Source: Leucobacter chromiireducens
Lineage (GTDB): Bacteria > Actinomycetota > Actinomycetes > Actinomycetales > Microbacteriaceae
Assembly (NCBI RefSeq): GCF_003917135.1
Contig: NZ_RPDI01000005.1
Span: 1-64,000 of the forward strand
Length of the DNA stretch: 64,000 nt
Direction of reading: 5' to 3'
In this document: positions 46,562-55,785 of the stretch, piece after piece
How positions within the stretch are numbered: position 1 is the first letter of the stretch
Layout: each line of letters begins with the position of its first letter
Translations under genes and position numbers: made by a program
Notes under the pieces: generated by a model
Database searches by the model: none
Seen by the model: the letters and a program-made list of their open reading frames with translations, nothing else
Told to the model about the DNA's origin: nothing

Positions 46562-47323
46562 CTAGCCGCAGCTGCCCTTCGCGTGGAGCTTCGGGTCCGA
46601 CACCGCGGTCGGCGCCAAGTCAGCGGACACCGTGATCGAGCCGGTGCTCGAGAACTCCACGCCGGTGAGCGTGACACCAGCTGGCAACTGATCCCGCACA
46701 CAGATCGGTTCGGGTCGCAGCAGCGGATCCAGCAGTGATCCCGTGGCGCCCGCGATCTGCTCCGCGGTGAGGTCAAGACCCGCCGCGCTCACCTCCTTCG
46801 GGGTGAGGATCACGTCGCCGTTCGCCACCCCGACCCCGAGCGCGATGGTGATCGGCACGTCCTGCCCGAGGAACGGGATCGATCGCCCGACGACCAGGTC
46901 GCCGTCGAGCACCTCACCCGTGGTCGCCGCGCCCTTCGTGAGCACGGAGACGATCGGCGAGATCTGGTCCTGCGGCACGGTGAAGCGCAGCGATCCCTCG
47001 CTGATTTCGCCGGTGAGCGGGTTGAACGGGACGAGCCCCGCGTGCATCTTCGCGTCGGCAGTCACCCCGTCGGTGAGCGGCGCGGCGGGGACGGTGACCG
47101 TGACGTCACCGACGCCGCCCCGCAGCGCGTGCAGCAGCGCCGATCCCCCGAGGTTCACGTCGACGGGGTGATCCCCGGAGAGCTTCAGCTGGGATCGCAC
47201 GACCCCCTCGATGGTCCCTGGCAGGAAGAGCCGGAGCCCGAGCTCAGCGGCCCCCGCGAGCACCGCGAGCGCGATGAGCACGCCCAGAAGTTTCTTCCAC
47301 CAGCTGGATTCGCCCCTCGCCAT
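46562..47323 (-). CDS. DUF2993 (LmeA-like) phospholipid-binding protein
   Basis: 253 residues with an N-terminal membrane anchor (LLGVLIALAVLAGAAELGLRLFLPG, about 11-35) and an extracytoplasmic domain with the DUF2993 pattern: GVVRSQLKLSGDHPVDVNLGGSALLHALRGGVGDVTVTVPAAPL. Mycobacterial LmeA in this family binds phosphatidylinositol and affects lipomannan or lipoarabinomannan growth. It lies downstream of argS on the same strand. Confidence 0.85.
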   Translation of the reverse strand: MARGESSWWKKLLGVLIALAVLAGAAELGLRLFLPGTIEGVVRSQLKLSGDHPVDVNLGGSALLHALRGGVGDVTVTVPAAPLTDGVTADAKMHAGLVPFNPLTGEISEGSLRFTVPQDQISPIVSVLTKGAATTGEVLDGDLVVGRSIPFLGQDVPITIALGVGVANGDVILTPKEVSAAGLDLTAEQIAGATGSLLDPLLRPEPICVRDQLPAGVTLTGVEFSSTGSITVSADLAPTAVSDPKLHAKGSCG

Positions 47324-47373
47324 GCCCGTACCCCCTCGGATCGATGTTCACGTCCGAGCCTAGCGACTCAGCG

Positions 47374-49044
47374 CTAGAGGCGCTCGGGTGCGCTCACTCC
47401 GATCAGGTCGAGGCCGTTGCGCAGCACCTGGCCGGCGGCATCGTTCAGCCAGAGTCGGGTGCGGTGCAGATCGGTGATCGGCTCCTCGCCCATCGGCAGC
47501 ACGCGGCAGTTGTCGTACCAGCGGTGGAACGCGGCGGCCAGCTCCTCGAGGTAGCGCGCAATGCGGTGCGGCTCGCGCAGCTCGGCAGCGCCGGCGACGA
47601 TCCCCGGGTACTGCTGCAGCTTGCCGAGCAGCTCGGTCTCGGTCTCGTGCGTGAGCAGCTCGGGCGCGAACGCGGTGCGCCCGAGCCCTGCCGCCTCGGC
47701 GTTCCGATCCACCGCGCAGGTGCGCGCGTGCGCGTACTGCACGTAGAAGACCGGGTTGTCGTTGGAGCGGCTGCGCAGCTTCTCGCCGTCGAGCGCGAGC
47801 GGCGAGTCCGCCGGGTAGCGCGCCAGCCAGTAGCGAAGCGCATCGGTTCCGAGCCACTCGAGCAGGTCGTCGAGCTCGATGATGTTGCCCGCGCGCTTGG
47901 AGAGGCGCGCACCATTGAGGTTAACGAGCTGACCGATGAGCACCGTGATGCTCGTCTCGATGTCGTCGCCCGCAGCGCCAGCGATCGCGGTGAGACGGCC
48001 GATGTAACCGTGGTGATCCGCGCCCAGCAGGTAGATCTTCTCGGTGAAGCCGCGATCCATCTTGTCGAGGTAGTACGCGGCGTCGGCGGCGAAGTACGTG
48101 TAGATGCCGTTGCCGCGCGTGAACACGCGATCCTTGTCGTCACCGAACGTCGTGGTTCGCACCCAGATCGCGTCGTCCTCCTCGAAGACGTGCCCCTGCG
48201 CCCGGAGGCGGTCGATGGCGGCCGCGATCGGGCTGGGCTCGCCATTCGGCCCATCCGTGTGCAGCGTGCGCTCCGAGTAGAACACGTCGAAGTGCACGTT
48301 GAAGCGCTCGAGCGAGTCCTGGATCTCGGCGAGCTGCAGCTGGTACGCGAGTTCCTGTGCCCGCTCAAGCGCCGCGTTGCGGTCGCTCGCCGCGAGCTCT
48401 GCGAGGCCCGGGATCTGCTCGCGCACGCGCGCCCCGAGGGTCTGAATGTACTCGCCGGGGTAGGCGTCCTCCGGCGCGTCCTCGCCGAGCGCGGCGGCCA
48501 GCACCGAGCGGCCGAACTTGTTCATCTGCGCGCCAGCGTCGTTGATGTAGTACTCGTTGGTCACCTCGGCGCCGGCGGCACGCAGCACGCGGGCGGTCGA
48601 ATCGCCGAGCGCGGCCCAACGCGTGTGCCCCATGTGGAGCGGGCCCGTCGGGTTCGCGGACACGAACTCGAGGTTGATGCGCTGGCCGGCGAGCGTGTCG
48701 CTGCGCCCGTAGTTCTCGCCCTGCTCAACGACGCGGCGCGCGGTCTCGCCGGCACTCGCGGCGTCAAGAGTGAGGTTGATGAATCCGGGGCCGGCGACCT
48801 CCGCCTTCGCGATGCCGTCGATCCCCTCGGCAGCCGCAGCGATCTCCTGGGCGAACTCGCGCGGGTTCGTGCCGAGGCGCTTCGCGAACTTCATGGCCAC
48901 GTTCGACGCCCAGTCCCCGTGCTCCCGGTTCTTGGGTCGCTCCACCTGCGTATCGGATTCGGTGACCACGAGGTCGAGGCCGCGGGCCCCAACAAGGTCG
49001 GTCACGATGCGGGCAATGGCGGAGGAAAGCTCTTGTGGCGTCAC
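47374..49044 (-). CDS. argS: Arginyl-tRNA synthetase
   Basis: A class I synthetase of 556 residues. HIGH variant HMGH in ANPTGPLHMGHTRWAALGD near residue 120; GNGIYTYFAADAAYYLDKMDRGF; the KMSKS region is LSKRAGNII; C-terminal DALRM-type anticodon domain ending VLRNGLDLIGVSAPERL. The GTG start has no clear ribosome-binding site, but TACAAT lies eight bases upstream, so the message is probably leaderless. tRNA-Arg(CCG) is divergent from it, 96 bases away. Confidence 0.97.
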   Translation of the reverse strand: MTPQELSSAIARIVTDLVGARGLDLVVTESDTQVERPKNREHGDWASNVAMKFAKRLGTNPREFAQEIAAAAEGIDGIAKAEVAGPGFINLTLDAASAGETARRVVEQGENYGRSDTLAGQRINLEFVSANPTGPLHMGHTRWAALGDSTARVLRAAGAEVTNEYYINDAGAQMNKFGRSVLAAALGEDAPEDAYPGEYIQTLGARVREQIPGLAELAASDRNAALERAQELAYQLQLAEIQDSLERFNVHFDVFYSERTLHTDGPNGEPSPIAAAIDRLRAQGHVFEEDDAIWVRTTTFGDDKDRVFTRGNGIYTYFAADAAYYLDKMDRGFTEKIYLLGADHHGYIGRLTAIAGAAGDDIETSITVLIGQLVNLNGARLSKRAGNIIELDDLLEWLGTDALRYWLARYPADSPLALDGEKLRSRSNDNPVFYVQYAHARTCAVDRNAEAAGLGRTAFAPELLTHETETELLGKLQQYPGIVAGAAELREPHRIARYLEELAAAFHRWYDNCRVLPMGEEPITDLHRTRLWLNDAAGQVLRNGLDLIGVSAPERL

Positions 49045-49052
49045 GAGGACTC

Positions 49053-49058
49053 ATTGTA
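49053..49058 (-). promoter_or_regulatory. -10 box for leaderless argS
   Basis: TACAAT on the minus strand (5 of 6 to consensus), eight bases before GTG 49044. Confidence 0.5.
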
Positions 49059-49140
49059 GTGCGGATGCGGCGCGCCCCGGCTCCACGCGGTGCGCACCGG
49101 CCGCGCGTTGTGCGCTAGGCTGGTCTGGTTGCACTTGCTC

Positions 49141-49213
49141 GCCTCCGTAGCTCAGGGGATAGAGCGCCGGTTTCCGGTACCGTAGGTCGGGGGTTCGAAT
49201 CCCTCCGGGGGCA
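49141..49213 (+). tRNA. tRNA-Arg(CCG)
   Basis: A 73-base cloverleaf: acceptor GCCTCCG/CGGGGGC with discriminator A213 (CCA not encoded), D arm GCTC/GAGC, anticodon loop TTCCGGT with anticodon CCG reading CGG, and T loop TTCGAAT between GGGGG and CCCTC. The base of the anticodon stem has one mismatch (C/T). A TAGGCT box at 49116-49121 could be its -10. Immediately followed by a textbook terminator. Confidence 0.95.
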
Positions 49214-49223
49214 CTGCAACACT

Positions 49224-49256
49224 GGCTTCCATCGCTTCGGCGGTGGGAGCCTTTTT
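49224..49256 (+). terminator. Intrinsic terminator after tRNA-Arg
   Basis: A 12-bp stem (49224-49235 with 49240-49251, including G-T pairs) capped by a TTCG tetraloop and followed by TTTTT. The best classical terminator in the window. Confidence 0.92.
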
Positions 49257-49428
49257 CTGTGCCGGGAGGTGCTCGGGCGGCTCGAACAGGCGGCCAACGG
49301 ATCAGACTTCCCGGGGGCTCCATCGCCCCTGCGGACGTCCCCGGCACCTGGTTGCCGCATCAGAGTGCGGTGCTACCGTGCCACACATTAGGTCAGCACT
49401 GAGGCGTCGACGAATCGTTCGGGCAACG

Positions 49429-49761
49429 ATGTGGACTCTCCTCGGGGTTGCCTTTACCAGCTGGGTCGCTTCACTCGCGATCGAGGCCTCTTGAACACCG
49501 TGGTTCACGATCATTCTTTGGTCAGGCCTCGCAGCTGGTTTCGCCGTGCGCGTGGTTACTCGTCCCAGCGGAACGCGGTCCTCACCCGACGCGTTTCATG
49601 AGCTCAACCAGATCTCTCAGGGTCGAACCCATACGCCTGCACCGGGCCACGCGCCTGCTCAGAGCGTGGAAATCGGTGAGCCTTTCCATAACTCACGCCT
49701 CAGCGCCGTAGATCCAAATGAAGTGAGCGGGGAGGAGGATCCTCCTTCCCCTTCGCAGTAA
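49429..49761 (+). pseudogene. Probable broken two-helix membrane protein (in-frame TGA)
   Basis: From ATG 49429 the frame reads a hydrophobic helix (TLLGVAFTSWVASLAIEAS), hits TGA at 49492, then continues in the same frame with TPWFTIILWSGLAAGFAVRV, a second helix, and a charged tail ending EEDPPSPSQ and TAA. Two hydrophobic helices on each side of one stop, in frame, suggest that a Trp codon (TGG) became TGA; readthrough is less likely. I do not recognise the family. The rest of the 49257-49815 gap holds nothing else that I can support. It ends 54 bases before murJ. Confidence 0.4.
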
Positions 49762-49803
49762 GTCCCCGCGAGCGACTGAAACACACCCGGTAACGCCACG
49801 GAC

Positions 49804-49809
49804 TAGCGT
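49804..49809 (+). promoter_or_regulatory. -10 box for leaderless murJ-like gene
   Basis: TAGCGT, six bases before ATG 49816; no good -35. Confidence 0.35.
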
Positions 49810-49815
49810 GGGACC

Positions 49816-51435
49816 ATGCTGAGACTGCTAAGCAAGAACCCGAGCGCGGGAATCGCAGCAGGAACGATGGTCTCGCGGCTCCTCGGGGTGGCGCGCAACA
49901 TGCTCCTCGCCGCAGCCATCGGGTCGCTCGGCGTCTGGGCCAATAGCTTCGCCACCGCGAACCAGATCCCCAACTCGATCTACAACCTCATCGCGGCCGG
50001 CGCGATCTCCTCCGTGCTGGTCCCGCAGGTCGCGAAGGCGATGACCTCCCCGGAGCACGGGCAGCGGTACGTGAACCGGCTCTTGACGCTCACCCTCGTC
50101 ATGGTGACCGCGGTGTGCGCCCTCACCCTGCTCCTCACGCCAGCGCTGATCGCACTCCTCGGCAGCAATTGGGACAGCCCCGCGCAGGTGCACCTCGCGA
50201 CCGTCCTCGCGTACTGGCTCATCCCGCAGATCATCTTCTTCACGATGTACTCCGCGCTCGGGGAGGTCCTCAACGCCCAGTCAGTGTTCATGCCGTATGC
50301 GTGGGCACCAGCGCTGAGCAACCTGATCGCGCTCGGCGGCATCGTCCTCTTCATCGTGTTCATCGGCGCGGACCCGGACGGGCTCCGAACCGCCGACCAG
50401 TGGGGCCCGATGGAACAGCTCCTGATCGCTGGCTCCGCAACGGCGGGGATCCTGGCTCAGGCGCTCGTGCTCCTGGCGTTCCTGCGGCGAGCGTCGATCC
50501 GATTCCGACTCGATTTCCGTTTTCAGGGTGTTGGCCTCCGGGCGACCGCGAAGCTCGCCGGCTGGACCCTGCTTGCCGTCGTCGTCGCGCAGCTCGTGCT
50601 CCTGCTCACCGTCTGGGCGATGAACCGAGCCGGCGCGCGCGACGCGGGAATCGCGGCATGGAACCTCACGAGCCTGATCGTCGTACTCCCCCACTCGGTG
50701 CTCGTCATGTCCGCCGTAACGAGCAGATTCCCGAGCATGAGCACGCAGGCGCTCAAGGGCAAACGCGCCGAGCTCGCCAGCGAGATCGCGCACCTCCTTC
50801 GACGGTCAGGGATCGTCATCTGTTTCTTCACCGCGGTGATGATCCCGCTTGCGACTCCGGCATTTCGTGTCGTGATGTTCGAGGCGAGCCCAGAGACCAT
50901 CGCAACGGCCTCCCCGGTGCTCGTCGCCGGGGTGATCGGCTGTGTGGGTTTCAGCGGCCTCTTCGTCCTGAACCGCGGCTTCTACGCACTCAGCGACACT
51001 CGAACGCCGGCGATCGTTCAGATCATTGAGGCCGCGATCGCTGCGATCGGGATCGGGCTGAGCTTCCTCGTCGACCCGGCCTACGTGACCTGGGTCATTG
51101 CACTCTGGCTGTCGCTGCTGCTGTGGGTGGAGGCCCTCGTGACCTATGCGCTCCTCAAGAAACGCCTCCCCGAGCTCGCCGGGCAGCGCATCGTGTCGGA
51201 CACGGCGCGAACCCTCGCGAGCGCGGCGATCGCCGGCGCGGTGGCGTGGGGCACCGCCCTGGCCCTCGGGGGCGGAGACCCGGCGGGCTTCATCCTGAGC
51301 AGCCCACTCGCCGCACTGGCTGGCTGCGTGATCGTGGCCGCGGCCGCCGTCGCCGTGTACGTTCCCTGCCTCATCCTCTTCGGCCAGTCCGATGTGCGCG
51401 CGCGGCGCCGGGGCCCGCGGCCCGGGGAGCGGTAG
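49816..51435 (+). CDS. MurJ/MviN-family lipid II flippase-like protein
   Basis: 539 residues with about fourteen membrane helices. The N-terminus SAGIAAGTMVSRLLGVARNMLLAAAIG and QIPNSIYNLIAAGAISSVLVPQVAKAM match the MurJ (MOP superfamily) pattern. The usual ADAF at the start of helix 2 reads ANSF, replacing an Asp that is essential in E. coli MurJ. It also lacks the C-terminal pseudokinase domain of mycobacterial MviN. It may be a paralogue for another lipid-linked sugar rather than the main lipid II flippase. It stands alone, followed by chrB. Confidence 0.85.
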   Translation: MLRLLSKNPSAGIAAGTMVSRLLGVARNMLLAAAIGSLGVWANSFATANQIPNSIYNLIAAGAISSVLVPQVAKAMTSPEHGQRYVNRLLTLTLVMVTAVCALTLLLTPALIALLGSNWDSPAQVHLATVLAYWLIPQIIFFTMYSALGEVLNAQSVFMPYAWAPALSNLIALGGIVLFIVFIGADPDGLRTADQWGPMEQLLIAGSATAGILAQALVLLAFLRRASIRFRLDFRFQGVGLRATAKLAGWTLLAVVVAQLVLLLTVWAMNRAGARDAGIAAWNLTSLIVVLPHSVLVMSAVTSRFPSMSTQALKGKRAELASEIAHLLRRSGIVICFFTAVMIPLATPAFRVVMFEASPETIATASPVLVAGVIGCVGFSGLFVLNRGFYALSDTRTPAIVQIIEAAIAAIGIGLSFLVDPAYVTWVIALWLSLLLWVEALVTYALLKKRLPELAGQRIVSDTARTLASAAIAGAVAWGTALALGGGDPAGFILSSPLAALAGCVIVAAAAVAVYVPCLILFGQSDVRARRRGPRPGER

Positions 51436-51484
51436 CACGCAGCCGGCACGCCAGGACAGCACGCAAACATTCGCACACCCAGAA

Positions 51485-51508
51485 AGTAACTTGTGTTACA
51501 TTTGCAAC
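51485..51508 (+). promoter_or_regulatory. Operator half-sites and -10 box upstream of ChrB gene
   Basis: GTAAC (51486-51490) and GTTAC (51495-51499) form a dyad; GTTACATTTGCAAC (51495-51508) is a second, overlapping one. TACATT (51497-51502) is a -10 box six bases from the ATG. An AT-rich patch in GC-rich surroundings. ChrB is itself a candidate to bind here. Confidence 0.45.
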
Positions 51509-52069
51509 ATGACTGATGATACATTCGCCTGGCTGCTCGTGATCCCCCGCGTCCCCTCCGAACCCTCCCGACACCGCGTTGCGGTGTGGCGCGAGCTGCG
51601 CCGAATGGGCGCGGTGCCCATCGCATCTGGGGCCTGGGTGATCCCCGAGGTCCCCGCGTTCACCGAGGCGCTCGCCGCCGTGCGCGCGCTGGCCGAGAAG
51701 GGAGGGGGCAGCGTGGTCGTGCTCACGGCCGGCTCGTACGAGGACGGCGGTGTCTCCTCACTCCGTGACGCGTTCGTGGCCGCACGCACTGACGAGTGGG
51801 ACGAGTTCATCGCGGACTGCGCGAAGTTCGACGCCGAAATCGACCGCGAGATCGCCAAGGAGAAGTTCACCTTCGGTGAGCTCGAGGAGGAGGAGCAGAG
51901 CCTCGAGCGGCTGCGCCGCTGGCACCGCGACCTCAGCCGCCGCAACGCGATCCCGCTCGATGCCGCGACGACCGCGGCGCAGCGCCTCGACGAGGTGACG
52001 GAGAAGCTGGCCGAGTTCTCCGAGCTCGTCTACGCCGCCAATCTGCCGGCGGCCGCAGGTCACCAGTAG
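51509..52069 (+). CDS. ChrB-type chromate resistance/regulatory protein
   Basis: 186 residues. FAWLLVIPRVPSEPSRHRVAVWRELRRMGAVPIASGAWVIPEVPAF matches the N-terminal, PaaX-like domain of ChrB, and the rest is helical with FDAEIDREIAKEKFTFGELEEEEQSLERLRRWHRDLSRR. The C-terminal ChrB catalytic domain of longer proteins is absent. Ochrobactrum ChrB is a chromate-sensing regulator of chrA. No ChrA transporter lies nearby, so its target is unknown; self-control through the GTTAC sites is a guess. The message is probably leaderless. Confidence 0.82.
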   Translation: MTDDTFAWLLVIPRVPSEPSRHRVAVWRELRRMGAVPIASGAWVIPEVPAFTEALAAVRALAEKGGGSVVVLTAGSYEDGGVSSLRDAFVAARTDEWDEFIADCAKFDAEIDREIAKEKFTFGELEEEEQSLERLRRWHRDLSRRNAIPLDAATTAAQRLDEVTEKLAEFSELVYAANLPAAAGHQ

Positions 52070-52512
52070 CAGCGGGATCACGGTCCGATAACTCCCGTTC
52101 GCGAGTGGTGTTCACGCGCGGCAAGGGTTGTCAGTGTGGAACGTGGGGGTGCGGGGAGGCCCGAGCAGCAGAGGTCTCCCCGGACCAACGGCGTGGAAAG
52201 CCAGCGCATACGCGTGAGCATCGGGGAGAACGGGGATGCCAGAGGGTCCATCGACACACTCGAACTCCCCGAGCAGGCGCTCGATCTTCCCGTGCACCTC
52301 GCGGCCTCGTTCCCGAGCGCGTGTTTCCCGGGATTCACGACAGCGCCGAGCTGAAACGCTTCTGCCGGACCGCATAGCCGCGCCGAGCGCTCGCCACACC
52401 AGCTGATCGGGATCGCTGCGCGGCCGCTCCGCGGCATCCGCCCGGCTACTGCGATCGCGGTATGCAGGTGTCTGCGCGGGGGTGACGCGGGGCCAGGCGG
52501 CGCGCGAAACAC

Positions 52513-52561
52513 TGATCGTGGGGCACTCACGCCCCACCGATCACGCGCACCGCTGGTGCGC
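52513..52561 (+). promoter_or_regulatory. Two hairpins upstream of the MacB-like operon
   Basis: TGATCGTGGGGC (52513-52524) pairs with GCCCCACCGATCA (52531-52543) with one bulge. GCGCACC (52545-52551) pairs with GGTGCGC (52555-52561). They end 22 bases before the ABC permease start codon. The remaining interval 52070-52512 contains open frames on both strands but none with a recognisable product; codon bias in the minus frame ending at 52112 is weak. Confidence 0.55.
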
Positions 52562-52583
52562 GAGCGCGTCTGGAAGGATCCAC

Positions 52584-54125
52584 ATGTACCGCACCATGCT
52601 CATGCAAGAACTCCGCGGGAGAACGCGGCAAACGATCATCATCGCGGCGGGCTTCGCCATCGCGATCGCGATGGTCATCGTGGTGTCCGCCTTGTCGAGC
52701 GGCGTGCAGCGGGCACAGTCGCAGGCGCTGGAGAGCGTCTACGGCGTCGGCACCGACCTCACCGTCTCCGGCGCAGCCGAGGGGCCAGGCGCGGGCGGTC
52801 CCGGCGGCCCGCGCTTCGAGTTCGGCGGCTCCGACGGTGTCACGAGCGACGGCACCACCACCCTCAATCAGTCGCAGCTGACCGCGGAGATGGGGCGGAG
52901 CACGCTCGACGCCTCGGTGCTCCAGACGATCACCGAGCTCGATGGGGTGGCGTCGGCCGTCGGCGTGCTGAATCTCACGAGCGTCACCTTCGAGGGCGAG
53001 CTGCCGGACTTCTCGCAGGCGCAGGCCGGCGGGCAGACCGCACCGGACGGCGCGACCGGGGACCAGGGCGGTGCCGCGCGGCCGGGCGGCCCGGACGGCG
53101 CTGGCGGGAGCGCGTTCGGGATCGACAGCTTCAGCGTGCTCGGCGTCGACCCGTCGGACACGGAGCTGGGACCGCTCTCCGCGACGGAGGTGACCGCCGG
53201 GCGCGGCTTCACGGCGTCCGACGCGACCGCCAGGGTGGCGCTCCTCGACGCCACCTACGCGTCCACGAGCGAGCTCGCCGTCGGCGACACCGTCGAGATC
53301 GCGGGCGAGGAGGTCGAGGTGATCGGCATCGTCGCCTCGGCGTCCGACTCGGCCGACACGGCGGCGAACCTCTTCCTCCCGCTCGAGACGGCGCGATCGC
53401 TGAGCGGGCTCGGCGACGTCGTCTCGACCGTGCAGGTGAGCGCCACCTCCTCGGCGGCCATCGCCGATGTCGAGGCGGCGCTCGCCGAGGCGGTGCCCGA
53501 CGCGACCGTCAGCTCGCAGTCGGACCTCGCGGCGCAGGTGTCCGGTTCGCTCTCGAGCGCGGCATCCCTGCTGTCGAGCCTCGGCACCTGGCTGTCCGTG
53601 ATCGTGCTCCTCGTCGCCCTGCTCATCGCGATGCTGCTGACCAGCTCGGGCGTCACGCGGCGCACCCGCGAGTTTGGCACGCTGAAGGCGATCGGCTGGT
53701 CGAACTCGCGCATCATGTCGCAGATCGCCGGCGAGTCGATGGTGCAGGCGCTGATTGGCGGCGCCGCGGGGCTCGCGCTCGGGCTCGGCGCCGCCGGAAT
53801 CATCACCCTCATCGCGCCGACGATCAGCACCGGATCGGGCGCCGGCGACGCGCCGGCCGGCGATCCCGGTGCCGGCGGCACCACCGGCATGCCGGACGGC
53901 GCACCGGAGGGCCTGGCCGATGGTCTCGCGGGCGGCGGGATGCCCGGTGGCCTCGGACGCGGCCTGTCCGCGGCGACGGAGATCGTGCTCACCGCGCCCG
54001 TGACGCCCTGGATCGTGGCGAGCGCGATCGGGCTGACCGTGCTCGGTGGGCTGCTCGCCGGCGCGCTCGGCGGCTGGCGCACCGCCCGGCTGAGCCCCGT
54101 CGAAGCGCTCCGCGCCGTTGCGTAG
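52584..54125 (+). CDS. ABC transporter permease, MacB/FtsX type
   Basis: 513 residues from ATG 52584 (AAGGA six bases upstream). One N-terminal helix (TIIIAAGFAIAIAMVIVVSAL) is followed by a large extracytoplasmic domain of about 300 residues, with Gly/Pro-rich inserts around 65-85 and 150-170, then three C-terminal helices including WLSVIVLLVALLIAMLLTSSGVTRRTREFGTLKAIGWS, the FtsX-type coupling region. A Gly/Asp-rich insert (residues 410-455) lies before the last helix. Members act as mechanotransmitters, not channels. The paired ATPase follows by 46 bases. Confidence 0.92.
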   Translation: MYRTMLMQELRGRTRQTIIIAAGFAIAIAMVIVVSALSSGVQRAQSQALESVYGVGTDLTVSGAAEGPGAGGPGGPRFEFGGSDGVTSDGTTTLNQSQLTAEMGRSTLDASVLQTITELDGVASAVGVLNLTSVTFEGELPDFSQAQAGGQTAPDGATGDQGGAARPGGPDGAGGSAFGIDSFSVLGVDPSDTELGPLSATEVTAGRGFTASDATARVALLDATYASTSELAVGDTVEIAGEEVEVIGIVASASDSADTAANLFLPLETARSLSGLGDVVSTVQVSATSSAAIADVEAALAEAVPDATVSSQSDLAAQVSGSLSSAASLLSSLGTWLSVIVLLVALLIAMLLTSSGVTRRTREFGTLKAIGWSNSRIMSQIAGESMVQALIGGAAGLALGLGAAGIITLIAPTISTGSGAGDAPAGDPGAGGTTGMPDGAPEGLADGLAGGGMPGGLGRGLSAATEIVLTAPVTPWIVASAIGLTVLGGLLAGALGGWRTARLSPVEALRAVA

Positions 54126-54171
54126 CGCCGCCACACTCCCCCACACCGCACCCGAATCAGGAGACCACACC

Positions 54172-54936
<765 letters not shown>

Positions 54937-55038
54937 GCGGATCCCGTGGCGCGCGTCGGCCACGCTGCCGCGCGCGCCACGCTACGCTGGGCGAACCCAC
55001 CTCCCGAGACTGATCAGGCGCACAGAGAGCACATCACG

Positions 55039-55785
55039 TTGTTGCAGAACGCACCGGCACGCGCACGGCCCACTGGGCCCCCGCGCGGCAGCGCCTCGGC
55101 ACGCGGCGCCCGGGCCGCGCTCGCCGCGGCGCTCTGCGCGGGCGGCGCGCTCGCGGCGCTCATCGCCGTGATCCTCATCTGGTCCGCGCGCGCCTCGCAC
55201 GAGGATCCGCCCTACGTGAGCGGCCTCGGCGCCCCCGGCGAGCCCACCGAGGAGGTGTTCCGCGTGGCGCTCACGCTGGTCGGCCTGAGCGGGATCCTGG
55301 TGGGGCTCGGCTCATGGGGCTCCCGCGCCGGCAGGATCGCGGCCGCTGGCGCACTCGCGCTGACCGCGGCCGGCCTCTGCTTCGTCGGCGCGGCGGCCAC
55401 CCCGTGCACGCCCGGCTGCCCGGCTCCGAGCTCCGCGCTCTTCACCGCGCAGGACTTTGCGCACCTCGTGCTCGCGATCACGGGCTTCGTGCTCGCGTGC
55501 GTCGCGATGCTGCTCTTCGCATTCCGCGGTCGCGCGTGGGCCGTGCTGTCCTGCACCGCCGCATCGCTCGTCGCGGTCATCGCGGGCACCGGGGGGCTCC
55601 TCTCACTCGCCGACACGGCGACCGACTTCGGCGCGCTCTGCGAGTACATCGCGACCTCGATCGGGATCGCCTGGCTGATCGCCACCGGGCTCGTGTCGAG
55701 CGTGCAGCTCAGCCGACGGCGGCGCCCCGCAGCGGCGGAAACCCCTCAGCCCGCCGCGCCGGGAACGAGCAGCCCGCTCTCGTAG
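55039..55785 (+). CDS. DUF998-family membrane protein
   Basis: Six membrane helices over about 230 residues, with LIAVILIWSARASHEDPPYVSGLG after helix 1 and AATPCTPGCP in a loop with two Cys. The pattern fits DUF998, whose function is unknown. I propose TTG 55039 (AGAGAG upstream) because the coding character starts near there; GTG 54946 is an alternative. Its 3' end overlaps the convergent response regulator by 40 bases. Confidence 0.7.
   Translation: MLQNAPARARPTGPPRGSASARGARAALAAALCAGGALAALIAVILIWSARASHEDPPYVSGLGAPGEPTEEVFRVALTLVGLSGILVGLGSWGSRAGRIAAAGALALTAAGLCFVGAAATPCTPGCPAPSSALFTAQDFAHLVLAITGFVLACVAMLLFAFRGRAWAVLSCTAASLVAVIAGTGGLLSLADTATDFGALCEYIATSIGIAWLIATGLVSSVQLSRRRRPAAAETPQPAAPGTSSPLS

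Noticed and set aside
49141-49213. tRNA-Arg as an integration site for an island
   Set aside because: No integrase and no repeat of the tRNA 3' end were seen downstream.
49492-49494. Selenocysteine at the in-frame TGA
   Set aside because: No selenocysteine machinery or recoding hairpin is visible, and the surrounding residues favour a lost Trp codon.
52078-52537. Minus-strand open frames in the gap before the MacB-like operon
   Set aside because: Two overlapping frames lack a recognisable family, good starts and clear codon bias; a decayed gene is possible but not supportable.
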